Of a stretch of 64,000 nt of DNA, positions 47,799-58,357 are shown one piece after another (the stretch's first letter is position 1; each line of letters starts with the position of its first letter). The position numbers were made by a program, and so were the translations under genes. The stretch is from Odontesthes bonariensis (Eukaryota > Chordata > Actinopteri > Atheriniformes > Atherinopsidae), in contig NC_134515.1 of the NCBI RefSeq assembly GCF_027942865.1, positions 30,122,449 to 30,186,448 on the forward strand, in the 5' to 3' direction. Below the pieces are notes generated by a model that saw only the letters and a list, made by a program, of their open reading frames with translations, made no database searches and was not told the origin of the DNA.

Positions 47799-50700
47799 TC
47801 AGCAGGGGTGGTGCTGAGGTCGTTTGGGGATTTCTGCAGTGTGGCCATGAGACTTTGGCAGGGAGGGCTCCTTTGACGGTGTACACCCAGAGGGGACAGA
47901 GGTGAAGAAAAGGTGTGGATCCCTGTACGCTGGACGGAGGTGAGTAGATTTGGTGGGCTGCGGAGGGGCTGACTGCGACTGCTTGGAGGGCGTCGCTGGC
48001 CTCTGGAACTCTGGCAATTCAGTTTTGGCCACCCTGCCTTGGACGTTGTCTCCCTGCAGTCTTGCACAGGGGGTTAGGGTGGAGTCGGGCCTGGCAGGGG
48101 AGGAAAAGGAGAGTCTGCCTGAGGTGGGGCTCAGATCATTGGGCTGCTGCTCCTCCTTTGTGTCCATGTCCCCTGAATGGTACTGCTTGAGGCGGATATG
48201 CCAGGCGAGGCTGCAGACTGCGGACACCGTCTTGAACTGATGGATGACGTTTCTTGGGATGAAGTAAATATCATCGTCACATAGCTGTGCACGGATATAA
48301 CGAATGCCTTCCCTCCTCAGCTGGTTCAGCTTAGCATCATCCACCCACTGGACACACTGCACAAAGACACATGTTGTAATGTATTTACAGAACTTGTGGT
48401 TATAAAGACACTGAAATGTATTATGGATGAAAACCGCACTCCTCACCTGAGAGACAGGGGGCTCATACAGATCCAGCTGCAGGCTGTGGACCACATCATT
48501 AAAGTCCCCAGCATCAAAACAAACCACATCTTTGGTTATCCGAGGCCGGTTATCCCTACGAGAGATTTAATTGAATAGGTTTCATCATATTACTAAAGAT
48601 GTGATTTAAGCGGAGACTATTTATCAGAGTGCAGTATCCATCTTTGCATGCTAACTACCATTCTCCAAAGTGCACCGCCTTCAGCACACCCACAGCAGCT
48701 GTGCTCTGCCAGTCAAAACTCTGGCCCACGTGATCAGCATGCGCCTTAGTCCGGTCCTCGAACAGAACCTCTCGAGGCTCACTGGCTCTCGGGAGGTAGT
48801 GCAGGTTTTTTATCTCATTCATAGACCTGGACAAACGGGGGAAGAACAACCAGACAAGATGTTGTAATTGATGGTCACTTTGCTTAGCGATGGTAAATTC
48901 TACTGCATAATTTCATTGTTTTTCCTTAATATTTCACTCACTTACTGTTGAATGAAACAGGAAATACACCCTAAGGAATTATGTATCAGGGACATTTTGT
49001 GGACACTGTGTTCATGTCACACATCCAAATGCTCCAGAGGTGTCCTCACTATCTGATCAGTTAATCAGTTACATTTGAGTAGCAGCGCCGGGCTGCTAAT
49101 TCCCCTCTGAGCTCCTACGGAAGCAGTGAGAGTGAACTTAGTTTTTCACGCACCGTTTCTGCATTTTGGCTTACTTTCTGTAAAACAAATACTGACAGTG
49201 TAATATAAAATGTGCTGTTGTTCATCTGAGGTAATATTTACTTCGTAAGATTTTCTTTCTTTTGTTCTTTACTTTGTTACTGAAAGACTGTGTGCTTTTC
49301 TGTTTCACATAACTGCACGCATCTCTTTATTATGCAGCTGTTTTTCAAGATGTCCTTCACACGTGAGGGTGTACCTGCGCCGTTTGAATGGAGACTTGGG
49401 CATGTCAGCAGTGGGGATCATTTGTTCTCCTGGTCGCACCCACATGATGGGCCCATCATCACTCTGGGAGCGGCAGTCGAGCTTCAGACTGGAGAGGCCT
49501 CCCCAGGGCAGGGTCATCTACGGTTGCGCGCACATAAGAGGTATTACACAGATATTACACTGAACACATCATTTGACATGCACAGTTTTCCACCAGCCTC
49601 TTTGACATACCAATACAGTATGCTGCTGAGCTCTGTCAGACTGGATACATCTGTGACAAAACACTGTTCATTCAGTAGTTTTACAAAAACTGCCATCAAA
49701 AGTCCAACATAATGAAAAGTTGTTATGATGGAGGGATGCACTTTTCAGTGGGCTTTCTGTACGTTCAGTGTGATTCTGGCCTGAGGAATCAAAGTAATAT
49801 GCACGGCTCGTACATTACATTTACTATCTTTACTGTCTATCTTTTGTTATTCAACAGAAACACTGAAATGTGATGAATGGTCTCCCTCTTCTGGCCGATG
49901 ACAGTAATTACACAGACGCCGATAACACTTCCTCCCTTTTGAATGCCTGAATGTGTTCGACAGATTTATCTGGAGCATCGCAGTTTGTAGGACTCTCCAT
50001 CACACCTCAAGTCACAGCAGGACACTCCTTGTATGTTGCTGCTTTTGAGTCCTTCTTCACCGCCGCTTCCAGTGCCAAAACATCGGATTTTTAACTTTTG
50101 CACAGAGGTTTACCTGCCACAGACGGGCTCAGTCAGTACTGGTTAAAGCTGCCGGACGTTCATTTGTGCATTTATTCATTTTGTATGCCCCTGCATTCTT
50201 TCTGGCGCTTCAGTAGGCATTAAGGAAAATAAACACGTATGTTGGGGGAAACCCGGCAGCCAGTTTGCTCGGGTGGGTGCCTCGAATGTTGTTGACAACT
50301 GCTGCTTGCCCTCTTTCATTTTTTTCTTTTTAAATTGTACAGGCACGCCTGCTTGGTGGAGTGTGTCGTTTACTTATATGTCTGTGTGTGCAGCAGTAAA
50401 ATCATTTTTATTAGGATACAAACGAGTCATAGGCATGGTATACAACTAACAGACCCACTACTACTCATAGCTTGTATTGTTTGAGGCTTTTCTGCTGCCA
50501 CACACAATGCTTTTCTTTTGTTTTTCCTTCTTTTTGGAATAACAGAAAGGTTTGTGACTTTGGTTTGATGATAATTTAATGAAACATCAAATATCTAACA
50601 TTGAAATTTGTGCAATTACACATTTTCATCCATCCGAAAACTAACGGTGAAATGCCACGCACTTCCAATAAGCATTTAGTTTGGACCCTATGTGCTGAAT

Positions 50701-53519
50701 GAGCTACATTTGTAAAAATGTCCTCTTTCTGCTGAATGTGTATGAAAATAGATCAGTCTGGAGATGTGCACAGCTGAGTCAGGTCGTGGTTAGAGTTCCA
50801 CCTGGAGAAACTTTAGAATTAGATTTTGTGCAATTTTGGTCAGGGGCCAATGTGTTTGGCCCCACCATTTTGTTCCTGCTGTGACTGTCGCGGTGCGGTC
50901 GAGCACACAAAGCAGAGCTGGGGCATTACTAAGATTAGAAACTGAAAAAGGAAAAATAATCGTCCTCAGACCTTTAGAAACGGCGACTCTTCCAGCATGT
51001 CCAGGAACTCGGGGAAATAGTCTCCAACTTCCTCGTCCACGGCTCCCACCAAGCTGATCTGCCTCATGGGTCCAGCTCGGTATGTCCCTGAGCAGTAAGT
51101 CCTGTTCACCTGGGACAGAAGACACCTTTAACACGTGCTACACTCTGAACCAGCTAAACTATAAACGTAATCTACACCTTGATTTTTCTCAAATAAGGTT
51201 TAAAAAACAAAAAAGCATCATGAAGGGTGTTTATTGTGCTCGGTGGCTGCTTTGTGTGGTCATTTCTCACACATCCTTTGTGAATGGGTTAGTGATTACA
51301 GCCAGAGGTAGAATTTGCCCTCTAATGCGACTGATTATTTTCTATGTCAAAAGGTAAAGCTGCACTCTACGGATCCTTTTCCTCCAAATAAAATCCCTCT
51401 GGCCAGTCACCTGCCAGCAAGCATGGCCTCCATATTACAAGCATTGGAAATCCATGCACAGCGACAATCGTGTGTGTCTCGCAGCAACGCTGCAGACCAC
51501 AGCCTATGAGTCATACCACTGAATTTATTGCACGCGAGCTCCGCGAGGTCTGCGGTGTCCAGACCTGCGGAGAAAATAAGCCGCCCTGCAATCAAAGGCT
51601 TCATCATCCCGGCTCGTGAACACTGCTATGCACACAGCTGATGTTCCTATCCAACGCGATGGTCGCACACATCGGCAGGGAAATGATGTGACCAAATGCC
51701 GTGTACTACCTAAATGCTCTAGATCAGGGGTTCCCAAACCTTTCCATGCCAAGGCCCCCCAAACAGTTTTAGCTTCTGGCCGAGGACCCCCTTTGCAAAC
51801 CACAGACAATGCTACAAAATATGTAAGGAAACATCAACTTTTAGAAGGTATTTTCTTTCTTTTCTTCACGGACAGTAGCTCGCCGTGTGAATGCAGCCTG
51901 ACTAAATGCTCTTCTTTACGTCTATATTTCACTTTCATGTCACTTCACTGGTCACTTTATATTTTATATTCTTAAACAGTTTTTTAAATTCTTACATTGT
52001 TTTTAAAGTGTTTATTATTGTATCAACATGTTTACTGTTTTATTATGTCTGCTACTGGATGCTTGAATTTCCTTCGGGATCAATAAAGTATCTATCTATC
52101 TATCTGAACAAGTTAACCGTTTTTTCGGACTCTGACGGATGTTTTTGTATCAAGTGACGCTGAAGTTTCGAAGGTTTTAAACAACCATTTGAGAGGGTCT
52201 CCAGACAGAGGACGCATTTCGGGCAATCGTGGCCATTTTTCTGTATGGCTGTAAAGCCAAACTTAATGTATGCTGCCTCATATTTTCTGATTCTAGTTGG
52301 CCAGTTCTTTCAGTCTCTTCGTAGTCAAAAATCTGTCCATTTTGGCTAGCTACCTACACGCTAGCTTGAGGAGCAGAGCAGCTCGAGAACAGGCGCAAAC
52401 CGCCAGGTCTACGATGTTTTGACTGGCAGCCAATCAGAAAGACAAGCATGGCAAATAACATTTCGATATGATATATTATTATAAATTGTATTTTACAATA
52501 CTGATTAAAAAAAGTGACAATTTTTTATAATGATGTTTAAAAAAATGTAATTCTATTTTTTTATTTTTGCATTTTTTTCTTATCTTCACTCCAATTTTCT
52601 GAGGCCCCCCTAGTGCCCCCTGGCGGGCCCCCCCTTTGGAAACCACTGCTCTAGATGGTCAGTCTGCTCTCAAAGCGCTCATTTCTGCTGTGACTAAGGC
52701 TACGGCTACACGAAAACGAAACAAGGTTTTTTTTTTAAAACGGTTACGAAAATTCTTGCGACCAGGTCCAGACGAAAACGGATGAAAACGATGAAGTACA
52801 CACGCCACTGTGTCACACCACGCTGTGAGACAATAGAGAAGTCTCACAGCGTCAACGTTTGACTGACGCAAAAACGTTTTCGCTGTAACAATGGAAACGA
52901 AACGACCTCGTTTTCAAATCTTCCCACTCTGGAACCCGTTCTCAAAAACTATCGTTTTGGGGTAGTGCGAACGCCGGCTCCGTGTGGCCGCGACAGCCAA
53001 ACGATAAGAAAAAGTATCGTTTACAGTGAAAAACGTTTCCGTGTAGCCGCAGCCTCAGTAGTTGTGAAGTGATCAGAACTGAGAGTTTCACTGCATGAAC
53101 AGAACATCTGACTGAGTCCTTCTCCTCCCTGCAGTCCCTAACGGTAGGCGTCCACTATTCCGGCACGTCAAGCCGTATCCAACGCATTCAATTCATTTTC
53201 AATGAAATCCGGCCGATCGTTGTCGCCGTGCTCGCAAAGCATGCTGGGATTCCGGCACGGCGAGCGGCGGACCTGCGGCACGTCAAAAAGTTGGGCTCGG
53301 CCAAACTTTATGCAAATTTGCCACGGCAGACGGAGTGCGTTATCCAATGAAAGTAGATCATGTGATCTCCTGTGTCGGCTCAGCAGCAGCAGCACAGCAG
53401 TAGCAGCACAGCAGCAGCGGCAGCGGCAGCGGCGGCGGCGGCAGCGGCAGCAGCAGTGCAGCAGCAGCAGCACAGCAGCAGCACAGCAGCAGCAGCAGCA
53501 CAGCAGCAGCAGCAGCAGC

Positions 53520-53554
<35 letters not shown>

Positions 53555-55491
53555 TCTCCTCGCTCGCAGATCCACAGCCATGGTGAAATACGAAATAATG
53601 TTCCATTGCTGACGATTTATACACATTAATTTCCCTCCAAAACTCAAATTTTTAGAGGGAGAAACTTCGGTTGGTTAAAATCACAAGTTATTTACTTTCC
53701 CCCGGAGCCCGTATGTTCTATCTACAACTTCGTATACAAGCCCCTCTGTACACGCCCACTGCAGTAGCAACACGGCGAGACTAGGCATCCAATCCGGCGA
53801 GTTACGTTGACGTGCCGGAATAGTGGACGGCTACCGTAAGAGGGACGACTTGGAACCAAGATGGTGCAGGGTTTCGCTTGGCATCTTTCCTCGTGCCTTT
53901 GCCACGTACCTGAGAGTGAAAGTTGCCGATCGTGGTGGTCTCGATGTCTTTCTTGCCCAGTATCTCCACCTTGACTGGCGTGTTGGGGAAGTTGAAGGCA
54001 AAGTAGTCCAGGAAGTCGGGCAGGTACGTAGCTGCCCCGTGCACCACCGTCAGGGCGTAGGCGGCTGCGCCTCTGGGCTTCTCAGCGAAGGCCAACTCCA
54101 GGAACTCCCGGGCAAAGCACTCCATCTCGGCAGGGCTGAGGCAGGCCAACTCATCAGCATAGGCGTGCAGAACCACCCCCCCACCATTGGTTTGCTTTTC
54201 CTCGTGTATGAAGCGTCCGTACCTGGTGCCCGTCTGGAGGCAGGCGCTGCGGATGGAGTGGTCCTGATGGGAGAGAAAGGGAGCGTGGCCCATTTTGAGA
54301 GCACAGAAGTAGGGCGGGTGGTTGTCCACAGCGTCTCTGCCGGGATGGCGACTGCTTTCCTTCTTTATGAGGCCAGGCAGCGAGGCGTCATGGCGTATGG
54401 ACGTCGTGAGAGCAACTCCGAGCACCGCACACTCGGTCTGCACCGCTTTGTTGTGGGTGTGTCGAACCTTTCTGGCTCTGTGGTCGTCCTCGTGGTGCTT
54501 CCTTTTCTTCTTTTTCTTTTTGAGGAGGTACTCCTCCAGTGTCAGAGACTTGCCATTCTCATTGTGGGGCCTCGGCTCTACAAGTGCACAGACAGTTACA
54601 AGTTAGGGAAGCAGGGCACCCGCAGAGACCGGGGAGAGGGAATGATCATTTGCTGTGTGATGCATCTGATGACTCTATGGTGAAACCATAATGCATCAGA
54701 GGAGAAATGATTACCGTATTCATTGCTAGGCACACACAGCTTTAATATACAGGGGTTTACAAATATATCTCCTGTCCTTTGTGGACCAATCTGTCCACAC
54801 AATTAAACATACAAGCATCTTATATCTGTATCCCCACATGATAGCCCTTGCTCACTCCTAAATATATTGTACACTGAGTTTAGAGCATTTCCGTGCAAAC
54901 ATGACAGTAAAACTCACCCTTCTTAAGTTCTGCATGTTTCACATTTGCCTCCGAGTTTTCCTTCTTCAGCTTCAGCGTCACATCTCTGTCCCTGCTGTGC
55001 TTGTCTTTGACTTCCTGCGGCCTGGCCTTCACCACTTTGAGGGGCGTGAAAGTGAAGAGCGCAGGTGGCTGGGGGGGCACCGCCACCTTCTTCTGCGGGG
55101 GGAAAGTGGGCTGCAGGCTCTGCTTGGTGCCGTTGCTGAGGCCGTGGCTGTGCTGCTGGCGGCGGAGGTGCAGAGCGTGTTTATCCGCGGTGAAGTTGTG
55201 GGCTTTGGGGTTCTGCTGCTGCGGCTGCTGCGGCTGCTGGCTCTGGTGCTCAGCGTGTCGGTGGATGTGTTGGAGATGGAGCCTCACTTTCTTCACTTCT
55301 TTCTCGCGCATCTCCCGTTTGTCCGCCGGCGGCGACACGTCCCTTTTCTTCTTCTTTTTCTTCTCTTTGATGAATCTTTCAAAGCTGTCCCTCATCCTTC
55401 CGTCTTTTACTTTCGAACGGACCAAGTCCACTTGAGCTGCCATCTTTGCACGTACGGTACATTTAAATGACTCTGGGCTGTTATTGCGCAT
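47799..55491 (-). CDS. rsbn1: RSBN1, round spermatid basic protein 1 (JmjC-type)
   Basis: Seven phase-matched coding exons: 54918-55491, 53910-54577, 50972-51109, 49375-49517, 48659-48826, 48447-48555, 47799-48356. About 785 residues from ATG 55491, or 769 from ATG 55443, which has the stronger context; the FKC...MAAQV arrangement resembles human, favouring the upstream start. The N-terminus is disordered, with Lys runs, His/Gln-rich stretches and [10 protein letters not shown]. The core includes [85 protein letters not shown] and [11 protein letters not shown]. These favour RSBN1 over RSBN1L. The family (worm DPY-21) is reported to demethylate H4K20me2 in the nucleus. The last 100 residues are poorly conserved. 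Intron 2 (51110-53909) is packed with DNA transposons. Confidence 0.95.
49010..49215. mobile_element. Tc1-type transposon terminal fragment
   Basis: Phrases such as AATCAGTTACATTTGAGTAG, GCTGCTAATTCCCCTCTGAG, GGAAGCAGTGAGAGTGAAC and TTTCTGCATTTTGGCTTACT resemble the end region of common fish Tc1-type elements. No coding capacity. RSBN1 intron 4. Confidence 0.45.
51725..52648. mobile_element. Internally deleted hAT transposon
   Basis: A 924-bp element between perfect 8-bp duplications CTCTAGAT (51717-51724, 52649-52656), the classic hAT target pattern. The ends CAGGGGTTCCCAAAC and TTTGGAAACCACTG are imperfect inverted repeats. On minus, 52180-52340 keeps a relic of a BED-type zinc finger. An AATAAAGTATC(TATC)n tail at 52083-52107 looks like the 3' end of a nested retroelement. 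RSBN1 intron 2. Confidence 0.88.
52180..52340 (-). pseudogene. Relic of a hAT transposase BED zinc finger
   Basis: From ATG 52340 one frame reads [15 protein letters not shown] then stops. A second frame continues [19 protein letters not shown] and [14 protein letters not shown]. The CPxCVxC pair with the FGFT...NG lead-in resembles ZBED5/hAT-Charlie-type proteins. Broken by a frame change and a stop. Confidence 0.6.
52696..53056. mobile_element. Short inverted-repeat element, superfamily unknown
   Basis: The ends AAGGCTACGGCTACACGAAA and, inverted, GAGGCTGCGGCTACACGGAA match over roughly 21 of 24 positions. The body is rich in AAAACG/CGTTTT motifs. No coding sequence. Target duplication not resolved. 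It lies 48 bp from the hAT element. Confidence 0.65.
53142..53836. mobile_element. Harbinger-like MITE carrying a CAG/CTG tract
   Basis: A 695-bp element with a TAA duplication at 53139-53141 and 53837-53839. The inverted ends start CGGTAGGCGTCCACTATTCC on the left and CGGTAGCCGTCCACTATTCC on the inverted right, continuing through CGGCACGTCAA. No transposase is seen. Much of the interior (53381-53553) is CAG-rich simple repeat. The right end lies 73 bp inside RSBN1 intron 2 from the exon 2 donor at 53909. Confidence 0.8.
53381..53553. repeat. CAG/CTG trinucleotide tract with CACAG and CGG interruptions
   Basis: About 173 bases of mostly CAG units, with several CA insertions that shift frame, a CGG/CAG-mixed centre near 53415-53450, and a pure run of about 11 CAG units at the right end (53521-53553). 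Open frames through it (poly-Gln, poly-Ala, poly-Ser) are artefacts. The RSBN1 transcript reads it as CUG repeats in intron 2. Confidence 0.95.
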
Positions 55492-55690
55492 GTCCGCGAC
55501 AACCTGTAGTCCTCCTGCGGTGAATTTGTAGTCTGCAGCTTTGTTGTGCGCACGCGCACGCACTGCACTGTCGGGGATGTAGTTTGCAGTTGTTGTGCAG
55601 CGACGTGGGACTTGGAGTTTAAACTGTAGTGAGTGCGTGCGGCTCCGCACGCACTCGTCTCAGCTCAGCTTACGTCATGGTTCATTTTAT
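55492..55690 (-). promoter_or_regulatory. RSBN1 promoter region
   Basis: CpG-rich DNA just upstream of the RSBN1 start, including GTGCGCACGCGCACGCAC and paired GTGCGTGCGGC / CCGCACGCACTC motifs near 55632-55656. The coding frame stays open upstream to an ATG at 55650, so part of this may be translated or be 5' untranslated sequence. Confidence 0.45.
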
Positions 55691-55699
55691 TAGCCACGA

Positions 55700-56390
55700 G
55701 AGGGAGTGCTTCACTACCTAATCTAAATTGTACTTTACATTGTTATATCCTCGTTTTGCCTTATTGTCATACCATGTCTCTGTCATTGTTCTTTAATTGC
55801 AATAAAAATGAATAAAAAAAAAAAAATAAAATAAAATAAAAAAAAGTGCTTCACTATCCACAGAGGAGAAAAAGATTTGTGACGACTTCAAGTGATATTG
55901 CCCAATTACCGTGGGAAGCAAGTAACTGTGCTAAAAAAAGGATGTTTAAATGATTGAAAAAGGAGTGTCAAATTCAGATGTACAAAACCCGACAAAAAAA
56001 TATATACAACAAAATTTCGTTAATAACAAAACAGTAAACACAAAATAACGCACAAACAAACAAGATTTCACTGAACAAACCACAACTTTTACAACACAAA
56101 AAGTAACTATAACCAACCAATCATATGGTTTGTGCTTTGATTGTAGTTGTTTTGTGAAATGTTGTCTTTATGAAATGTTTGTTTTTTACTCCTCTTTCCT
56201 GGAGTATCTGTTGTTATTTTTTGCTCCGTAGACCAAATTGAATTCTGCAAATGAAGCTCAATTGCGCCCCCCCCCCCCACAACAGGATAAACAGGAAACA
56301 TGAAATGTAAACCGTGTTACTTATTCTTCCAGATTCCTGCGGTAAAAGATGAAACCTAAAAGAAGAAAACAACAACGCAGTCCTGTTTAA
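55700..56390. other. Intergenic DNA between RSBN1 and MAGI3
   Basis: Short AT-rich interval with A-rich simple sequence at 55799-55845. No exon of PHTF1, which lies between these genes in human, was recognised. Confidence 0.5.
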
Positions 56391-56400
56391 TCAGTAAACC

Positions 56401-58357
56401 TTTATTTCTCAGTGCATGAACATTAGGCCATTACCAAATTATTTCTTTTCACCCATTATGTCATTTCCTCTCTGTTCCCTTAAAAAAATAATGAGACGAT
56501 TTACAGAGATTGTTCTTTTCTGCATGAAGGCAATTTTTTTTATACAGGTGCTGTACAATTTATAAACATTTACATCTACTGTGATGTCAAAACTATGACT
56601 TTATCTTTAAATATGTTGGAGCAATGCAAGGCCACCCTATCATACATGGGAATGACACAGACGGTAAATAATAGTGGCCCAACATATCAACAATAAGTTG
56701 GGCCTGTAAATTATTAAGTGGTCACACAAAATATATGCACGTGTTACTTCTTCATATCCTTGAGAGGGCCGGCTAAAAATGAAGCTATGAGCTGCGTGAA
56801 GCACCAGATGTCTCTGTAGTCCACAGTAGAAACGTTTTAATGCTACAATTTGTCTTCAGAGCAGGGCACGGCTGATTGATGTGAACGTTTCCATCTTTTC
56901 TTGTTTATTTGTTTTTTAATGAGACTTAAATCCCACTTTGATTAAAAATGTAGCATAATCTCAATCAGACTCCCAAGGAAGCAGTGCAGCCGTTTTCCAA
57001 GGAGCAGCCTTGCTCCATATGTGGAAACTTTGCTGCATTCTTTGGGTGGGGGGGTTTGGTTTTGTTAATGAGGCAAACGTGACAACAATTCCAAGCAAAA
57101 CGACCCTTTAAACCTACAACATTATGGGTCACATACGAGACAAAAACGCAAGTCATGGGTTCCCAACGAGGACAAAAACGGCTCGCTTTCGTGGCTACGT
57201 TAGTGATTAAAATACATATAGCTCTTAAAGTTTGAAGGAAATTGAAGGCAGAGTTTTTGCTTTTTTTTTTGTGTAAATCAGGCTCTTTTCCATCTAAATT
57301 ATGTGTCAGTATATGAATGAATGATCACTTTGTTGAACAACACACGTTTCAGATTAAGAATGGACAACGCTAGCGCAATATCTAAAATACACTGGCCCAC
57401 CATCATCCAGCTTGTATACATACTTAGTGTAGCAGTAAACAACATGATGACTCAGGCTGTTTACACACCATGAAAAACAATGTACAATCTGCATATGTTA
57501 TAGTGGAATTATTCTTAATGGTGTTGCGTATCTACATGCTCCGCCTTCACATCCAAAGTGAAATGCCTCGGCATGGACATGTGTACTGACTGTTTTGTTT
57601 CCCTAAAATTTCAATAAATTACATTATGCTTTATCATTACAACACATGTAACAAACATTAGAACTATAACCACAAGTATCTGGTCTGCTCATTGATGCAT
57701 ATAAAGCCCCAGGGCACTCTTTCCACCCAAATGGGATTCACGTCTTCAGACGCACACAGACATTAAATGACTTCTAAGACACAGTTTTGCACCCGGCGGT
57801 CTCACTTTTCCTTCAACCAGTCGTGACAATTACAGTGATTCCATCTTACTTGGTATAAAAGCTGTGTGAGTGCATGAATGTGCCTTTAAACCTTCAAAGT
57901 GACAAAGCAGGATCCTTCACCTGGCTGGGTAGAGATGTGGAGCACTTCATCCAATCGGCCGACGAACTGTTTCACAGTGAGCGCTATCAGGAGCAGCTTC
58001 GTGACAACCGGAGTCTCTCATTGGCACAAAAAGACTTCCAAACAAAACAGAAAAAAAAAAAAATCACACTCAAAACCCATCTGTTAGCTTAAAACCCGCA
58101 CACACACAAGCCGACGCATCGTTGTACAGTATAAATACTCATGTAGGTACATGTCAGGTCAGAGGTCAGCAGCTTGATGCAAACTGTCTGAGGCAAACTG
58201 GGTGAAAAAACAAACCAAAAAAAGATCAATGAGAAGCTATGCTGCTGGTTACACAGTGATCCGCTATATCTGAAATGTCTACAAAAACATCCTTCTGGTC
58301 TGCATGTCCATTTCTTAGAGGCTCTGCTTTGAATCTTCTCAAAGTCCTGGAGGGATT
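56401..58357 (-). other. MAGI3 3' untranslated region
   Basis: About 2 kb follows the MAGI3 stop with no further coding exon. A minus-strand AATAAA at 56401-56406 is a good candidate for the poly(A) signal. Small plus-strand frames at 57874-58092 are incidental. Confidence 0.6.

Noticed and set aside
53202-53647. Poly-Gln, poly-Ala and poly-Ser open frames on both strands
   Set aside because: All are products of the CAG tract in a MITE; the interruptions shift frame and no coding context exists.
53823-54683. 286-codon plus-strand open frame
   Set aside because: It is antisense to RSBN1 exon 2, whose minus-strand protein is clearly recognisable.
54901-55470. 189- and 144-codon plus-strand frames
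   Set aside because: Antisense shadows of the Lys/Gln/His-rich RSBN1 exon 1.
55700-56390. Search for PHTF1 exons between RSBN1 and MAGI3
   Set aside because: No frame resembling a conserved exon was seen in this short AT-rich gap.
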